DNA of 64,000 nucleotides from Deltaproteobacteria bacterium (GTDB taxonomy: Bacteria > Bdellovibrionota > JAJCYS01): positions 1 to 64,000 of the forward strand of contig JAJCYS010000051.1 of assembly GCA_029262815.1 (NCBI GenBank), written 5' to 3'. Shown here piece after piece: positions 15,964 to 24,962 of this stretch. Numbering within the stretch: the stretch's first letter is position 1; the number at the start of each line of letters is the position of its first letter. The notes under the pieces were generated by a model. That model was not told the DNA's origin. It saw only the letters and a list, made by a program, of their open reading frames with translations, and did no database searches. Position numbers and translations under genes: made by a program.

Positions 15964-16848
15964 ATGCGAACCATTTACCATCTACTTGTATTGTTTGTAT
16001 TGATGCAGAGTTTTTATGCAGGGCACGCCTGTCCTATTTTGGATCAACTCAAAACCATCGAAGATCCAATTCGCCATAATATTGAATTATTGTTGGGCGT
16101 TCGTTCGGGAGAGCCCAAATCTCGTGCGAGGGAAATTAATGACTATCCTGATCTTGATGCACGGAAAGAATTTATGATTCCTGAGTTAAATGCGGCACTT
16201 CAATCCCTTTCTCCAACCAAAGATTTAAATGGGTATTCGGAATGGATTGTATGGACACATCCTCGAGCAGAGTTTATCGATCGAACGGTTCATTTCATTC
16301 AGCACCATCCTAAGTTAAGGCATTTGCCCATACTGCTACTCGTCAACTATGATTATCCTTTGACATCCTTGCAGTCTTTATCGGACCGAACATTAATCCA
16401 GTTTTCAATAAGTGGCGAAATCCATTCTTATCCCGTTGCGGGTCATTCTTTCCATATGATGGGAGAGACACTTAATGGGTGTTTAATGACAACTGCAAAT
16501 GCGTTGATCCGTCCGTTGGATGGAAAATTGACTGAGGCCATTAATCTCACCATTTATACTCACTATACGTTAGCTGATTATAGTGCTGGATTTGAGCCTG
16601 TGACTGTCGATTCCTTACTGGCTAGAAACGATATTTCACGCATTGCTCGTTATTTGTTAACTGAGCTGTACGGATCTTGGACGGCTGTGAATTATAAGGG
16701 TGGTCAAGAAATCATCTCGTATCGTCAAGAATATACGGAAAGAATCCTCAACATTCGGTTTGTAAGAGATGCTGTAATTGAGAATAAACCGAAAACATTC
16801 GAATCACTGTTTAAACGATTTTTAAAAAGAAAAAAACATTCGATGTAA
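15964..16848 (+). CDS. Secreted protein of unknown function, 294 residues
   Basis: Signal peptide MRTIYHLLVLFVLMQSFYAGHA, then a Cys almost at the mature N-terminus (ACPILDQLKTIED) and a helix, the same pattern as several other secreted proteins here. The rest is alpha/beta with strands such as LPILLLVNYD and TLIQFSIS, and a His/Met-rich segment GHSFHMMGETLNGCLMTT that could bind metal or carry catalytic residues. It has a basic C-terminus (KRFLKRKKH). No family is recognised. It is the last gene of the 13.7-16.8 kb block and is followed by a strong hairpin. Confidence 0.6.
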   Translation: MRTIYHLLVLFVLMQSFYAGHACPILDQLKTIEDPIRHNIELLLGVRSGEPKSRAREINDYPDLDARKEFMIPELNAALQSLSPTKDLNGYSEWIVWTHPRAEFIDRTVHFIQHHPKLRHLPILLLVNYDYPLTSLQSLSDRTLIQFSISGEIHSYPVAGHSFHMMGETLNGCLMTTANALIRPLDGKLTEAINLTIYTHYTLADYSAGFEPVTVDSLLARNDISRIARYLLTELYGSWTAVNYKGGQEIISYRQEYTERILNIRFVRDAVIENKPKTFESLFKRFLKRKKHSM

Positions 16849-16852
16849 TTTT

Positions 16853-16887
16853 AATTGGGCAGATTTGAAAACTAAATCTGCCCAATT
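16853..16887. terminator. Hairpin between convergent genes
   Basis: AATTGGGCAGATTT and AAATCTGCCCAATT form a perfect 14-bp stem around a 7-base loop, 4 bases after the stop of the secreted-protein gene and 12 bases before the end of the minus-strand gene at 16900. The T-run is weak, but the position and symmetry fit a bidirectional terminator. Confidence 0.65.
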
Positions 16888-16899
16888 CTTATTATGAAT

Positions 16900-17202
16900 T
16901 TAACTGCTGCTAGAGCACTGTTTTTTGTGACAGCACATCGACCATTTGATAGCTAAACAAGGAATCAAAAAGAGGAAGAAGATAATCATCTTCATAAATC
17001 CGATCATATAGTATGCAGAAAGGATGAAGTCGTGTTTGGTCAGTTCAGGAAATAGGTATGAATGGATGGAATATGCAAAATCAGAGCAAAACCAAACCAT
17101 CGTGGTAGAAAGTAGAATTACGATAAAACCGATAATAAACGCTTTAAACAATATACAAGCTGAAGCTTCAAAGCAACACCTTCCGTTACTATCTGAATTC
17201 AT
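16900..17202 (-). CDS. DUF6868-like small membrane protein
   Basis: The protein has 100 residues and two membrane helices. A strong AAGGAGG site on the minus strand precedes the ATG at 17202. The layout matches DUF6868: first helix FIIGFIVILLSTTMVWFC, the linker FAYSIHSYLFPELTKHDFILSAYYMIGFMK, with the family pattern H-x3-F-x-L-x4-F-x5-Y, and a second helix IFFLFLIPCLAI. Extra Cys occur at both ends (GRCCFEASAC and MCCHKKQC), which is unusual and may bind metal. Function of the family is unknown. Confidence 0.7.
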   Translation of the reverse strand: MNSDSNGRCCFEASACILFKAFIIGFIVILLSTTMVWFCSDFAYSIHSYLFPELTKHDFILSAYYMIGFMKMIIFFLFLIPCLAIKWSMCCHKKQCSSSS

Positions 17203-17259
17203 AGATTTCCTCCTTGAATCAAGATGAATAAATATGGGCTCAGCATACCATATTTTTTA

Positions 17260-18768
17260 TTAATACTGTTGAAGCAGCTCGAGCATTTTTTGGTCAAGTT
17301 GATGACCTTTAAACTTCACGTAGGTAACATCAGAACGCCCACTATCTAGGATGCCAAATGCTCCTCTGAAATTCCATAGTGCCCATCCCCAATCCGCATT
17401 GTGGTAATTTTTGAGTACATCAGCCATCCATCGTAAGGTGACATCGTGTGGCGTGTGATGATGAGCACCCCATTCAAGTACCATGATGCCGATACCTTCC
17501 CGTTCAAGTTCTAACCAGGGCACAATTGTGGTATCCCACAACCATTGTTGGTCGAATAGTCTTTCAGTTTTTAGGGTGCAACTTTGAGTCGAACACGTAA
17601 TGTACATAGGTGATTGAGCGTGATTCCATGTTGATGCCAATTTAATAGTGTATTCCTGGTGGTAGGAATTCGAATGAAAACCTAGCTCAGTCAGGGTCAG
17701 CCAGTCGCCCTCAGTATTTTCAAATCTGAGGGTATGGTGACCCGTTGGAATCGAGAGAGTGTAATCCTGATTGTAGACATAGTGCTTCGTGCCCCATTTT
17801 AAATCTTGTGAAACTTCTTTTAAGTGAGGGTCGTATGCGGATTGGGGTAAGTGTTTTTGCCAAATCACGGTGTTATTCAATCGGACGATGAGATGGCTAT
17901 TTTGAGACACTTTTCCTAATCTGAATCGGAGGCGTGTGTCATGGGGTACATCCAGGGTGATGTACATAGGGTTTTGTTTGTCTGACTTCGAGGGACCATA
18001 AAGATACTGAGTGGTTCTCGGGATAGGCCATACGGGAAGAAATTTGTGTTCCGCATTTTTGACCCAACTGGCTTTGTAATGAGTGACAGAACTAGGTGCG
18101 TAGCCTCGTGTACTTTGTGCGACTCCGAGGGTTTTTAACGAATGATTAGGTAGGCTGCCCCATCGACGACCATCCACGATGATCAACCGAGTCGGGTCTT
18201 CTGCGCGGATCGCATCTACTAATTTTTGAATAACGAAGTGATGGGTTGCCTCATCTACGCCTTTGGGTTCATTTAGTAGGTTGAAACTAAGATGTTCATT
18301 TGAAATGTGTTTATACCGTTTTGCAAAATAAGCCCAGTGGCGAGCAGCTACGGTTTGGGTATTAGAATCTGTCCAAAGGCTTGTGGGTTCGGCAGGGACG
18401 TTGACTGTAAATCCGGGTGCGCGGTGGAAGTTAATGCATATATGAATCGCGTACGTGTGTCCCCATTCAATCACTTGGTCAAGATCGGCAAATACGGATT
18501 CATCGAATTGATTCCAGTCGCCATTTTTGATCCAAACACGATAGTCCATTGGTAATCGAACAAAGTTAAACCCCAGTTCATGAATGAGTTGAAAATCTTT
18601 TTCTCGGAAGTGACTATTAGAATATTCTTTTGAGAATTTTTCTAGAAGGTTGAATCCTCGCCATTTCTTGTGTGTGTTTTTTCGAGTATAGAGATAGTCA
18701 GGTGTGTGAGCGGGCCTAAGTGTACAAGCACAAAATAAGTAGAGTGTGAGTATAATGTATCTTTTCAT
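17260..18768 (-). CDS. GH5-family glycoside hydrolase with an inserted beta domain
   Basis: The protein has 502 residues. The N-terminal signal ends near LYLFCAC, so it may be a lipoprotein, though the lipobox is weak. The (beta/alpha)8 GH5 landmarks are present: FNFVRLPMDYRVW, HICINFHRAPG, the acid/base Glu about 167 in FNLLNEPKG, and the nucleophile Glu about 430 in IMVLEWGAH. A final WALWNFRGAFGILDSGR completes the barrel. Between strands (about residues 240-400) a beta-rich segment is inserted. It contains two MYIT strands and resembles a carbohydrate-binding jelly roll. Expected action is hydrolysis of beta-linked glucans or mannans at the cell surface or in the periplasm. The exact substrate is unknown. 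Confidence 0.88.
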   Translation of the reverse strand: MKRYIILTLYLFCACTLRPAHTPDYLYTRKNTHKKWRGFNLLEKFSKEYSNSHFREKDFQLIHELGFNFVRLPMDYRVWIKNGDWNQFDESVFADLDQVIEWGHTYAIHICINFHRAPGFTVNVPAEPTSLWTDSNTQTVAARHWAYFAKRYKHISNEHLSFNLLNEPKGVDEATHHFVIQKLVDAIRAEDPTRLIIVDGRRWGSLPNHSLKTLGVAQSTRGYAPSSVTHYKASWVKNAEHKFLPVWPIPRTTQYLYGPSKSDKQNPMYITLDVPHDTRLRFRLGKVSQNSHLIVRLNNTVIWQKHLPQSAYDPHLKEVSQDLKWGTKHYVYNQDYTLSIPTGHHTLRFENTEGDWLTLTELGFHSNSYHQEYTIKLASTWNHAQSPMYITCSTQSCTLKTERLFDQQWLWDTTIVPWLELEREGIGIMVLEWGAHHHTPHDVTLRWMADVLKNYHNADWGWALWNFRGAFGILDSGRSDVTYVKFKGHQLDQKMLELLQQY

Positions 18769-18845
18769 CCGTAAAAAGACCTGTCTGTATTGTATTACAT
18801 GTGTAACTAACTGAAATCATTCGGACTAAAAATACAAAAACGCAG

Positions 18846-18874
18846 TTGACTTTTTGTCTCTAAAGTAATTTAAT
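18846..18874 (+). promoter_or_regulatory. Sigma-70-type promoter for the 1,624-residue protein gene
   Basis: TTGACT (18,846-18,851) and TTTAAT (18,869-18,874) are separated by 17 bases, with each box one mismatch from consensus. The ATG of the large secreted-protein gene lies 36 bases downstream. The leader is A/T-rich and has no obvious Shine-Dalgarno sequence. Confidence 0.55.
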
Positions 18875-18910
18875 TAAGATCATTTTGTATCTAAATTATT
18901 ATTATTTTAT

Positions 18911-21900
18911 ATGAATCGAATTTTCAAAAAATTGCTAGTGATTGGGGTGTTGCTTCATGGGGTGTTGGGGCTTGCACACGAGTATCCATCAGAGCAGCAG
19001 ATTTCTGATTTTATCATCATGATGATGCGTCATAAACAGCTGATGCAAGTGAATACGGCTAATCGTCGATCTCCTGCCAAGCTGTTTGGTGAAGTGGGGC
19101 CCGTGCTTGATACGCTCGGTGAGCTCGCAGCAGAGCTTGAGATGAAGTCAAAAATCTCGGTACTAACCACCGGATATGTTCCAGGCACTTCCATTCAATA
19201 CGATTTGTCGAACATCAAACAACAGTTACTTGACGCCTATCGAGATGCGGGCGAGACGAGTGGGTTTAGGCAAACCATCCAAGAGACCCTTGAGGTATAT
19301 ACCCAACCCCTAGACCGTGATCAGTCTGTGTTGAAACTGCTGCCTTTTTTCTTTAACGATCAAGGTCAACTGATGATTGAAGGTCAACAAGATCGACATG
19401 CATATTTTGAAGAGCAATTGAATGCTTTGACCATGGCTGATCTTGTAAATAAGTATCAAGATTTTTATCCCTATCATTTGAGATCATATGTAACGGCGTT
19501 TGAGGACAAGTCTAAACGATGGCAAAAATCTGATCGTATTTTTACTGAAAAGTTTATCGAAAAAGAGATATCCAATATTCCTGAAATCAAAACGGTCATC
19601 GAGAATAAAGAACAACGATTTATTACCTCAGAGGAAGTATCCTCTCCAGTATTCGCGATCATGCGGGGCAACTTCGCTGAGGAGTGTGCGACGGCATCTG
19701 TGCCTTATTTTTCTTTGCATGCGAAAACGAAAACATATTGGATTCATCTTTCTGACGATTTAAAGGACCATCCTGATGGGTATATTTTTATTGTAGAGGT
19801 GACGGTTCAAGATCGAATTTTACCGTATATCATTAATTTAAGCGGCCGTGACTTGACAAAAGAAGATATACATCAGGTGATTACCCAAGTGGCTGTCGCT
19901 TCTAACACACGAACAGTTATTATTCCTGATTTGTCTCTAAATGGGTATTTGTCCAATTATCTTGCGACCAGTAATGCATATAAAGAATACGAATCAACTT
20001 CTGTTTCTGTGATCCTGCCCGAAAAATGGCAGTACATCCCAACAAAAACAATAACTGGAATCGTGTATTACAAAAAAGAAAATTTAGAAAAGGCTCGTAT
20101 GATTTCAATATCACCTCATGTGTTTGAAGCAGCGAAACGACAAAATCCTATGCGAATAATCCATACGCCTTACGATTCGAATGTTATTGACTCGATTCAT
20201 GAGAAGCCACTTATTGAGCGCGCGATGATTGCTGCAAATTTATCTTTAGAGGATGATAAACTTGATGTGTACGGTCTCTCTAAAACCCTTCAGTTGACTT
20301 CAGAACAAATCGATCTTTCAAAAAAAATGCTTGAACTCGATACCTATTCAGCCATTACATACGATATCTACTTGGGAATTCAAGAGGCGTTCAAAACGGA
20401 ATCAGGCCCCCCCCCAAGCCTCAAAGAGATGTTGTCTTTTGTGCCTCCGGAAAAATCAATTTCTTCTTTTAACGGTATTCGCCTTCATAAAGAAGGTCAA
20501 AAATTGCTTACAAACCAAAAATGGAAACGTATGGGCCAAACCCTGTATGCCAATATTAAAGAAAAATCTGAAGTAAGTAATGCAGATAAATTATCGCTTT
20601 ATGATTTGGTGTCAAAAAAGGATAAAGCAAACCTGATACCTCTTGTAGCCAAAGTCATAGAAGGGAATGGGGTTAGTGATATCAGCCATGTGGCTTCAAA
20701 AATGGTTTCGGATTTAGAGAAAAATTTACAAGTAAAATTCGATCCAAAAAACACGAATCAAGCAGAGCAATTGAAATTATATTCGAAGCTGTATGCTACT
20801 TATAAAAGCATTAATGTTGCTCCTAAATATAAATTACTTCGATTGGGATTAAACTTCGAAAATGACTCAGTTCAACGTATACATCGTATGCGAAACATAT
20901 ATGAAAAACATCGTGAACAGCATTTGAACCCGAATGCTTGGCAAAAGCTTGTGCATCATTTGTACCACAACCTGAATTATACAGATAAGACACTCTTTCT
21001 GAGAGAAGAAAAGATACCTTATGAAGATAAGGTTAAGATTGTTGATTCGGGCTTCTTATCAGATGCTGTGTTTTTACATGCACTTTTGCCAGGTGAAATT
21101 CAAAAATCGATTTTGACGCATGCCTGTCAGGGCTCTCAGTATGACGAACTTAAAAAGTATCTATTGGCCCTCCATGCATCTAACCAACCGGTGCTTAAAG
21201 CGATGGACTATCGATCCGACTTCAAAAAATCGATTATTAAAATATCACAAAATAATCAGATCGATTTAGTCGCTAGCTTATATCAAAAATATCCTGACCA
21301 TTTTAATGATGACTACTGGAAACTGCTTGCGAATCATGTGTATCAAAATCTAAAAAAATCGCCTGAAGACTTTAATGTTCAGGGATGGAATACTGAACTG
21401 GTTCGGCAATCTGCATTATTAGGGCAGTTTCTACCTGTGCGACCGAAAACCAGGCTGATACAGAAACTGAGAACTGAAGAGATCGTGCCAGAGAACAGGG
21501 CGTTGTATATCCAGAAGGTACATCAGTACGATCCGATGTTTGTTGTATCACTATCCTACAAAAAATTAGAACGAAAAATGATAGAAGAACTACACCCTGT
21601 GCAAGCTGGGGTGTTGCTTGCCTATTTAAATATTTCACATGGGGGTAATTACCTAAGCTCGCACTGGGATGCATTGATGGTTGAGTCTCATCATGATGTT
21701 AATTTGTCCAAAATCAAAAGGCATGTCGAAATATATGAGCAAGCTTGGGCAGATACAGAGACACAAAAATATTTTTGGAAATTATTTTATCAGGTTATTC
21801 AGCATCATAGCAAAATGAATCTACTGTATAAAAAAACGCTATTTCAAAAAATGCTTCGATTTGGTGCACTTGAAGATTCGGGGCAGTACATGCGGTCTCT

Positions 21901-23785
21901 TGAAACGCATGATTCAGAGTTTTTGAAAACACAAGCTGATTCGATTTTTTATCTCATCAAAACGTATCATCGATTTCGATCTCCAAAGTCGATTCCGTTA
22001 ATGAAAGTCGCGTTGTTTGTTGCTCCTCATGTAAGTGATTCATTAAAGGAAAATGCGAAACAAGAGCTGTATTTGAAGCTGCAATCCAAAATATTTTCGA
22101 ATTATGATCACCTTGAAAAGTTCGATGACATTCGTGACAAGCATGAAACATATTTTTCTGAAACTGAATGGAATGTCATTCAAGGGACATTGGAAAATCG
22201 TGCTATGGATACTATTTCTGGATACAGTCATTGGAACGAAAAACAGATAGTACAAGCCGTATATTTTTCTCAATATGTCTCTGATGAAAATAAAGCGATT
22301 GTTTTCGATCGTGTGTTGGCCAGTGATTCTATTTCACATATCAGAAACTTCAAGGATCAGAAATTTCTCAAAGAGAAATCCAGCGTTTATATCTCAGAAT
22401 CGTTAAAGCAATTTAAAGAGCATAAACCTGATAAATCTCTGTTGGGCTGTCTGCATGTTTATCCATATGCCAGTGCATCAGTACAATCTGAACTCAGTTC
22501 ATGGATTATTGATGTGGTTGATAAAGCTAATGTACGTCCTGAAATATATGAACTTGTTAAAATTCGGTTGATTATGTCGAAATTGAATTACAATTATTCT
22601 CTTTCAAGACAAGAATATTCTGAGGCTCATTTTCCTGAAAAACTTGCTCAAGTGATGATGTCCCATTTGCCGACTTATCTGAATCGTACAGATATAGATC
22701 AAGGGGTAGAAATATATGCTGCCGCGATCAAGGCGAAGGGCTCATATTCGGATTCGGATTGGCAGTCTTTCCCGAACCTAATCCGTCAATTGTACAAAAC
22801 GATACATGGAGAAAGTTCGATTTCTGGTATGCGTACTTTGGCCAATGAGGCTTTAGGGGTAGTTTTGAATGGAATTGTCAACGTGGAAGTATGGCCTGAA
22901 TCTTTTCAACGCAATCTTCCGTATGAAATACTTACCTATAAATTTCCGGATAATTTTTATTGTGGGAAAAAATTATCTGATCGACTCCTAAGTGGTGATT
23001 ATTGGGTAACAAATTTTGAGAAGATTAGTCAAATAAGTCCAAATACTCAGAGTTATACAGATGAACGGTCAGAGCTTCAAAAGTTTTACCTAGCCTATTA
23101 CCATGCAGTGCTTGATAAACTTTTAGCCCTGGATACATGGGAAGAAGCGCACTACGAGATTATGAAATACGTGATGGCACGCCATGATGGTGTGCAAAAA
23201 GACGATGGGTTGTACCAGAAAAATGCTGTGCTCATGACACGCTTGATGGAGTCTCAGCCCCACCATGCGGCATTTCTCGAACTTGTCAATCTGCAATTAA
23301 GTGGTGACTTGCCAGCATACTACTACAAACATCATCCTGGACACGGTGACGTGGCTTTGGCGCTGTTTACACATCTTTCGAAGTTAGATGAGGCGTGGCC
23401 AGCTCATCATTGGTTGGGGTTCAGCAAGCTTTTGGTGACAGTCGACGTACCTGTACGTAGGGTGGGTTTGGAAATACTTCTTAAACAACCCAATTTGCCA
23501 AAATTACACATATCAAATGTTATGAGTGCATTGGTTACTCTTTATATCAATCCTCATAATTTCGATCGTTACAACTCTTGGTCACGTTCTTATAGCGCTG
23601 AAATAATTCAAACCGATAAGGATATGATTTTAAAAGTTGTGAAGGCAACGCAAAAACATCCTAATCATAGAGTCCGTCATGTGTTGCGTTGGGAGCTTTT
23701 AAAGAAGCGGCTGTCGAAATATAAAAATAAAATTGAAAGTCTTCAGGATCGTCTCAGTCGATGGGTCCGTGACTGTATGAATTAA
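18911..23785 (+). CDS. Very large secreted protein (1,624 residues), unknown function
   Basis: The signal peptide (MNRIFKKLLVIGVLLHGVLGLA) is followed by a predominantly helical chain with no Cys near its mature start. Residues about 230-400 contain more beta structure (YIFIVEVTVQDRILPYIINLSGRDLT). From about 450 to the end, repeated pairs of helices with aromatic and charged patterns look like an alpha-solenoid (TPR/HEAT-like), but I cannot define a clean repeat unit. There is no catalytic motif. A nine-base C run (20,407-20,415) sits in frame in the coding sequence. It may be a periplasmic scaffold or a surface protein. The next gene follows 52 bases later on the same strand. Confidence 0.65.
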   Translation: MNRIFKKLLVIGVLLHGVLGLAHEYPSEQQISDFIIMMMRHKQLMQVNTANRRSPAKLFGEVGPVLDTLGELAAELEMKSKISVLTTGYVPGTSIQYDLSNIKQQLLDAYRDAGETSGFRQTIQETLEVYTQPLDRDQSVLKLLPFFFNDQGQLMIEGQQDRHAYFEEQLNALTMADLVNKYQDFYPYHLRSYVTAFEDKSKRWQKSDRIFTEKFIEKEISNIPEIKTVIENKEQRFITSEEVSSPVFAIMRGNFAEECATASVPYFSLHAKTKTYWIHLSDDLKDHPDGYIFIVEVTVQDRILPYIINLSGRDLTKEDIHQVITQVAVASNTRTVIIPDLSLNGYLSNYLATSNAYKEYESTSVSVILPEKWQYIPTKTITGIVYYKKENLEKARMISISPHVFEAAKRQNPMRIIHTPYDSNVIDSIHEKPLIERAMIAANLSLEDDKLDVYGLSKTLQLTSEQIDLSKKMLELDTYSAITYDIYLGIQEAFKTESGPPPSLKEMLSFVPPEKSISSFNGIRLHKEGQKLLTNQKWKRMGQTLYANIKEKSEVSNADKLSLYDLVSKKDKANLIPLVAKVIEGNGVSDISHVASKMVSDLEKNLQVKFDPKNTNQAEQLKLYSKLYATYKSINVAPKYKLLRLGLNFENDSVQRIHRMRNIYEKHREQHLNPNAWQKLVHHLYHNLNYTDKTLFLREEKIPYEDKVKIVDSGFLSDAVFLHALLPGEIQKSILTHACQGSQYDELKKYLLALHASNQPVLKAMDYRSDFKKSIIKISQNNQIDLVASLYQKYPDHFNDDYWKLLANHVYQNLKKSPEDFNVQGWNTELVRQSALLGQFLPVRPKTRLIQKLRTEEIVPENRALYIQKVHQYDPMFVVSLSYKKLERKMIEELHPVQAGVLLAYLNISHGGNYLSSHWDALMVESHHDVNLSKIKRHVEIYEQAWADTETQKYFWKLFYQVIQHHSKMNLLYKKTLFQKMLRFGALEDSGQYMRSLETHDSEFLKTQADSIFYLIKTYHRFRSPKSIPLMKVALFVAPHVSDSLKENAKQELYLKLQSKIFSNYDHLEKFDDIRDKHETYFSETEWNVIQGTLENRAMDTISGYSHWNEKQIVQAVYFSQYVSDENKAIVFDRVLASDSISHIRNFKDQKFLKEKSSVYISESLKQFKEHKPDKSLLGCLHVYPYASASVQSELSSWIIDVVDKANVRPEIYELVKIRLIMSKLNYNYSLSRQEYSEAHFPEKLAQVMMSHLPTYLNRTDIDQGVEIYAAAIKAKGSYSDSDWQSFPNLIRQLYKTIHGESSISGMRTLANEALGVVLNGIVNVEVWPESFQRNLPYEILTYKFPDNFYCGKKLSDRLLSGDYWVTNFEKISQISPNTQSYTDERSELQKFYLAYYHAVLDKLLALDTWEEAHYEIMKYVMARHDGVQKDDGLYQKNAVLMTRLMESQPHHAAFLELVNLQLSGDLPAYYYKHHPGHGDVALALFTHLSKLDEAWPAHHWLGFSKLLVTVDVPVRRVGLEILLKQPNLPKLHISNVMSALVTLYINPHNFDRYNSWSRSYSAEIIQTDKDMILKVVKATQKHPNHRVRHVLRWELLKKRLSKYKNKIESLQDRLSRWVRDCMN
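20407..20415 (+). repeat. Poly-C tract (C9) inside a coding region
   Basis: Nine consecutive C bases encode part of SGPPPSLKEM in the 1,624-residue secreted protein. Such runs are prone to slipped-strand mispairing. A change of one base would truncate the protein at about residue 500. Confidence 0.7.
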
Positions 23786-23837
23786 AATTAATCTCCATCT
23801 TGATCCTACATCTACGAAAAAATGAAGCGTGGTGAGT

Positions 23838-24962
23838 ATGAAAAATCTAGGGTGTGTTCTATGTTTGTGTTTGTCTGTGCAGTCCTATGGATTGCAACAG
23901 GATGGATGCTTTCGAATGTCACATGCGATCTTGAACATCCTTGAGGAAGCTCCAGAAGGTGTGAGTCGATATGATCTTCTGGATGCAGGCATGCGGAGAA
24001 AATTACTGCCACTAGCTAAACAAGCACTTTGGCAGAATTTGATCATACAGTCACAGTTGGATCCAAAAAAGAGAGACATGAATTTGTTGGTAAATTTAGT
24101 TTCTGAAGTTGTGTACGGCATGATGTTTTGGACTGCAAGAAATTATGAAGATTTACTAGAAGATCTTGGAGGTGAATCTTACAGTGGAAAATATTTGTTT
24201 GATAAGTATGCCTTGGGGGACCATGTGTTGGATATTGCACCTGGATCAGGGTTATATTGGGAACCTCGACTCGATGAAATTAAAGAGTTGTGGGGTGTGG
24301 ACCCTTTTGTGACTGAGCTTGATAAGATACAGCTTCCTTGGACTCGGTATATCACGGAAGACTTTTCTGAATTCGCTAAAAATTTTGATCAAAAAAATCT
24401 AAATCACTACTTTGATCGCATTGTTAGTTTTTACGGACTATCATATCTTCCTGCTCATAGTTTTGGAATGAAAGGGTTTGCTCATGATCAATTAGGTTCA
24501 ATGATGAAGATGTTATCCGAACCTGGCCAATTGCTTCTGGTAAATGCATTTGAAGCGTTTCAAAAACGTACATTGGTAGATTCAATCGTCTTGATTCAAA
24601 AAACAGCTCGTGCTTTAAAAAAGAACGGAACTTTATTCTTGGGTCCTATACCCCATCAATCTCCTTTTTTGAAGTGGGTTGAGATCGTGTCGAATCCAGA
24701 TTATTTTAGGACTTCGAATGATTATGGGGTAGAAATATCTGCCGCTTTTAACGATCTTAAACAATTCCAAATTCTTTCTTCTGAAGTATTGGTTTTGAAA
24801 AACAAAGTTTCGGTCAATTACGTTCTTCATTTATACCGAATCATGCTTGATCGAATGGTGGGTTTGGATGAAGCATTAACGTATTACCAAGGAACGCTCA
24901 CCTCCGATGGACAATTCATAGAACGCGAGCTGTTTCACCTAGTGCTAAGACGTAAGGATTAA
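23838..24962 (+). CDS. Exported protein with a methyltransferase-like Rossmann domain
   Basis: About 374 residues from the ATG at 23838; a GTG at 23829 is also possible. The N-terminus is a signal peptide (MKNLGCVLCLCLSVQSYG), then QQDGCFRMSHAILNIL, a lone Cys plus helix. The middle carries a SAM-methyltransferase-like core. HVLDIAPGSGLYWEP resembles motif I (D-x-[GA]-x-G-x-G), ELWGVDPF is the following acidic strand end, and FDRIVSFYGLSYLP and GQLLLVNAF look like motifs IV and V. SAM is not expected in the periplasm, so the protein is either a non-catalytic relative or is kept inside. It converges on the HEAT lipoprotein gene, and the two stop codons overlap by three bases. Confidence 0.65.
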   Translation: MKNLGCVLCLCLSVQSYGLQQDGCFRMSHAILNILEEAPEGVSRYDLLDAGMRRKLLPLAKQALWQNLIIQSQLDPKKRDMNLLVNLVSEVVYGMMFWTARNYEDLLEDLGGESYSGKYLFDKYALGDHVLDIAPGSGLYWEPRLDEIKELWGVDPFVTELDKIQLPWTRYITEDFSEFAKNFDQKNLNHYFDRIVSFYGLSYLPAHSFGMKGFAHDQLGSMMKMLSEPGQLLLVNAFEAFQKRTLVDSIVLIQKTARALKKNGTLFLGPIPHQSPFLKWVEIVSNPDYFRTSNDYGVEISAAFNDLKQFQILSSEVLVLKNKVSVNYVLHLYRIMLDRMVGLDEALTYYQGTLTSDGQFIERELFHLVLRRKD

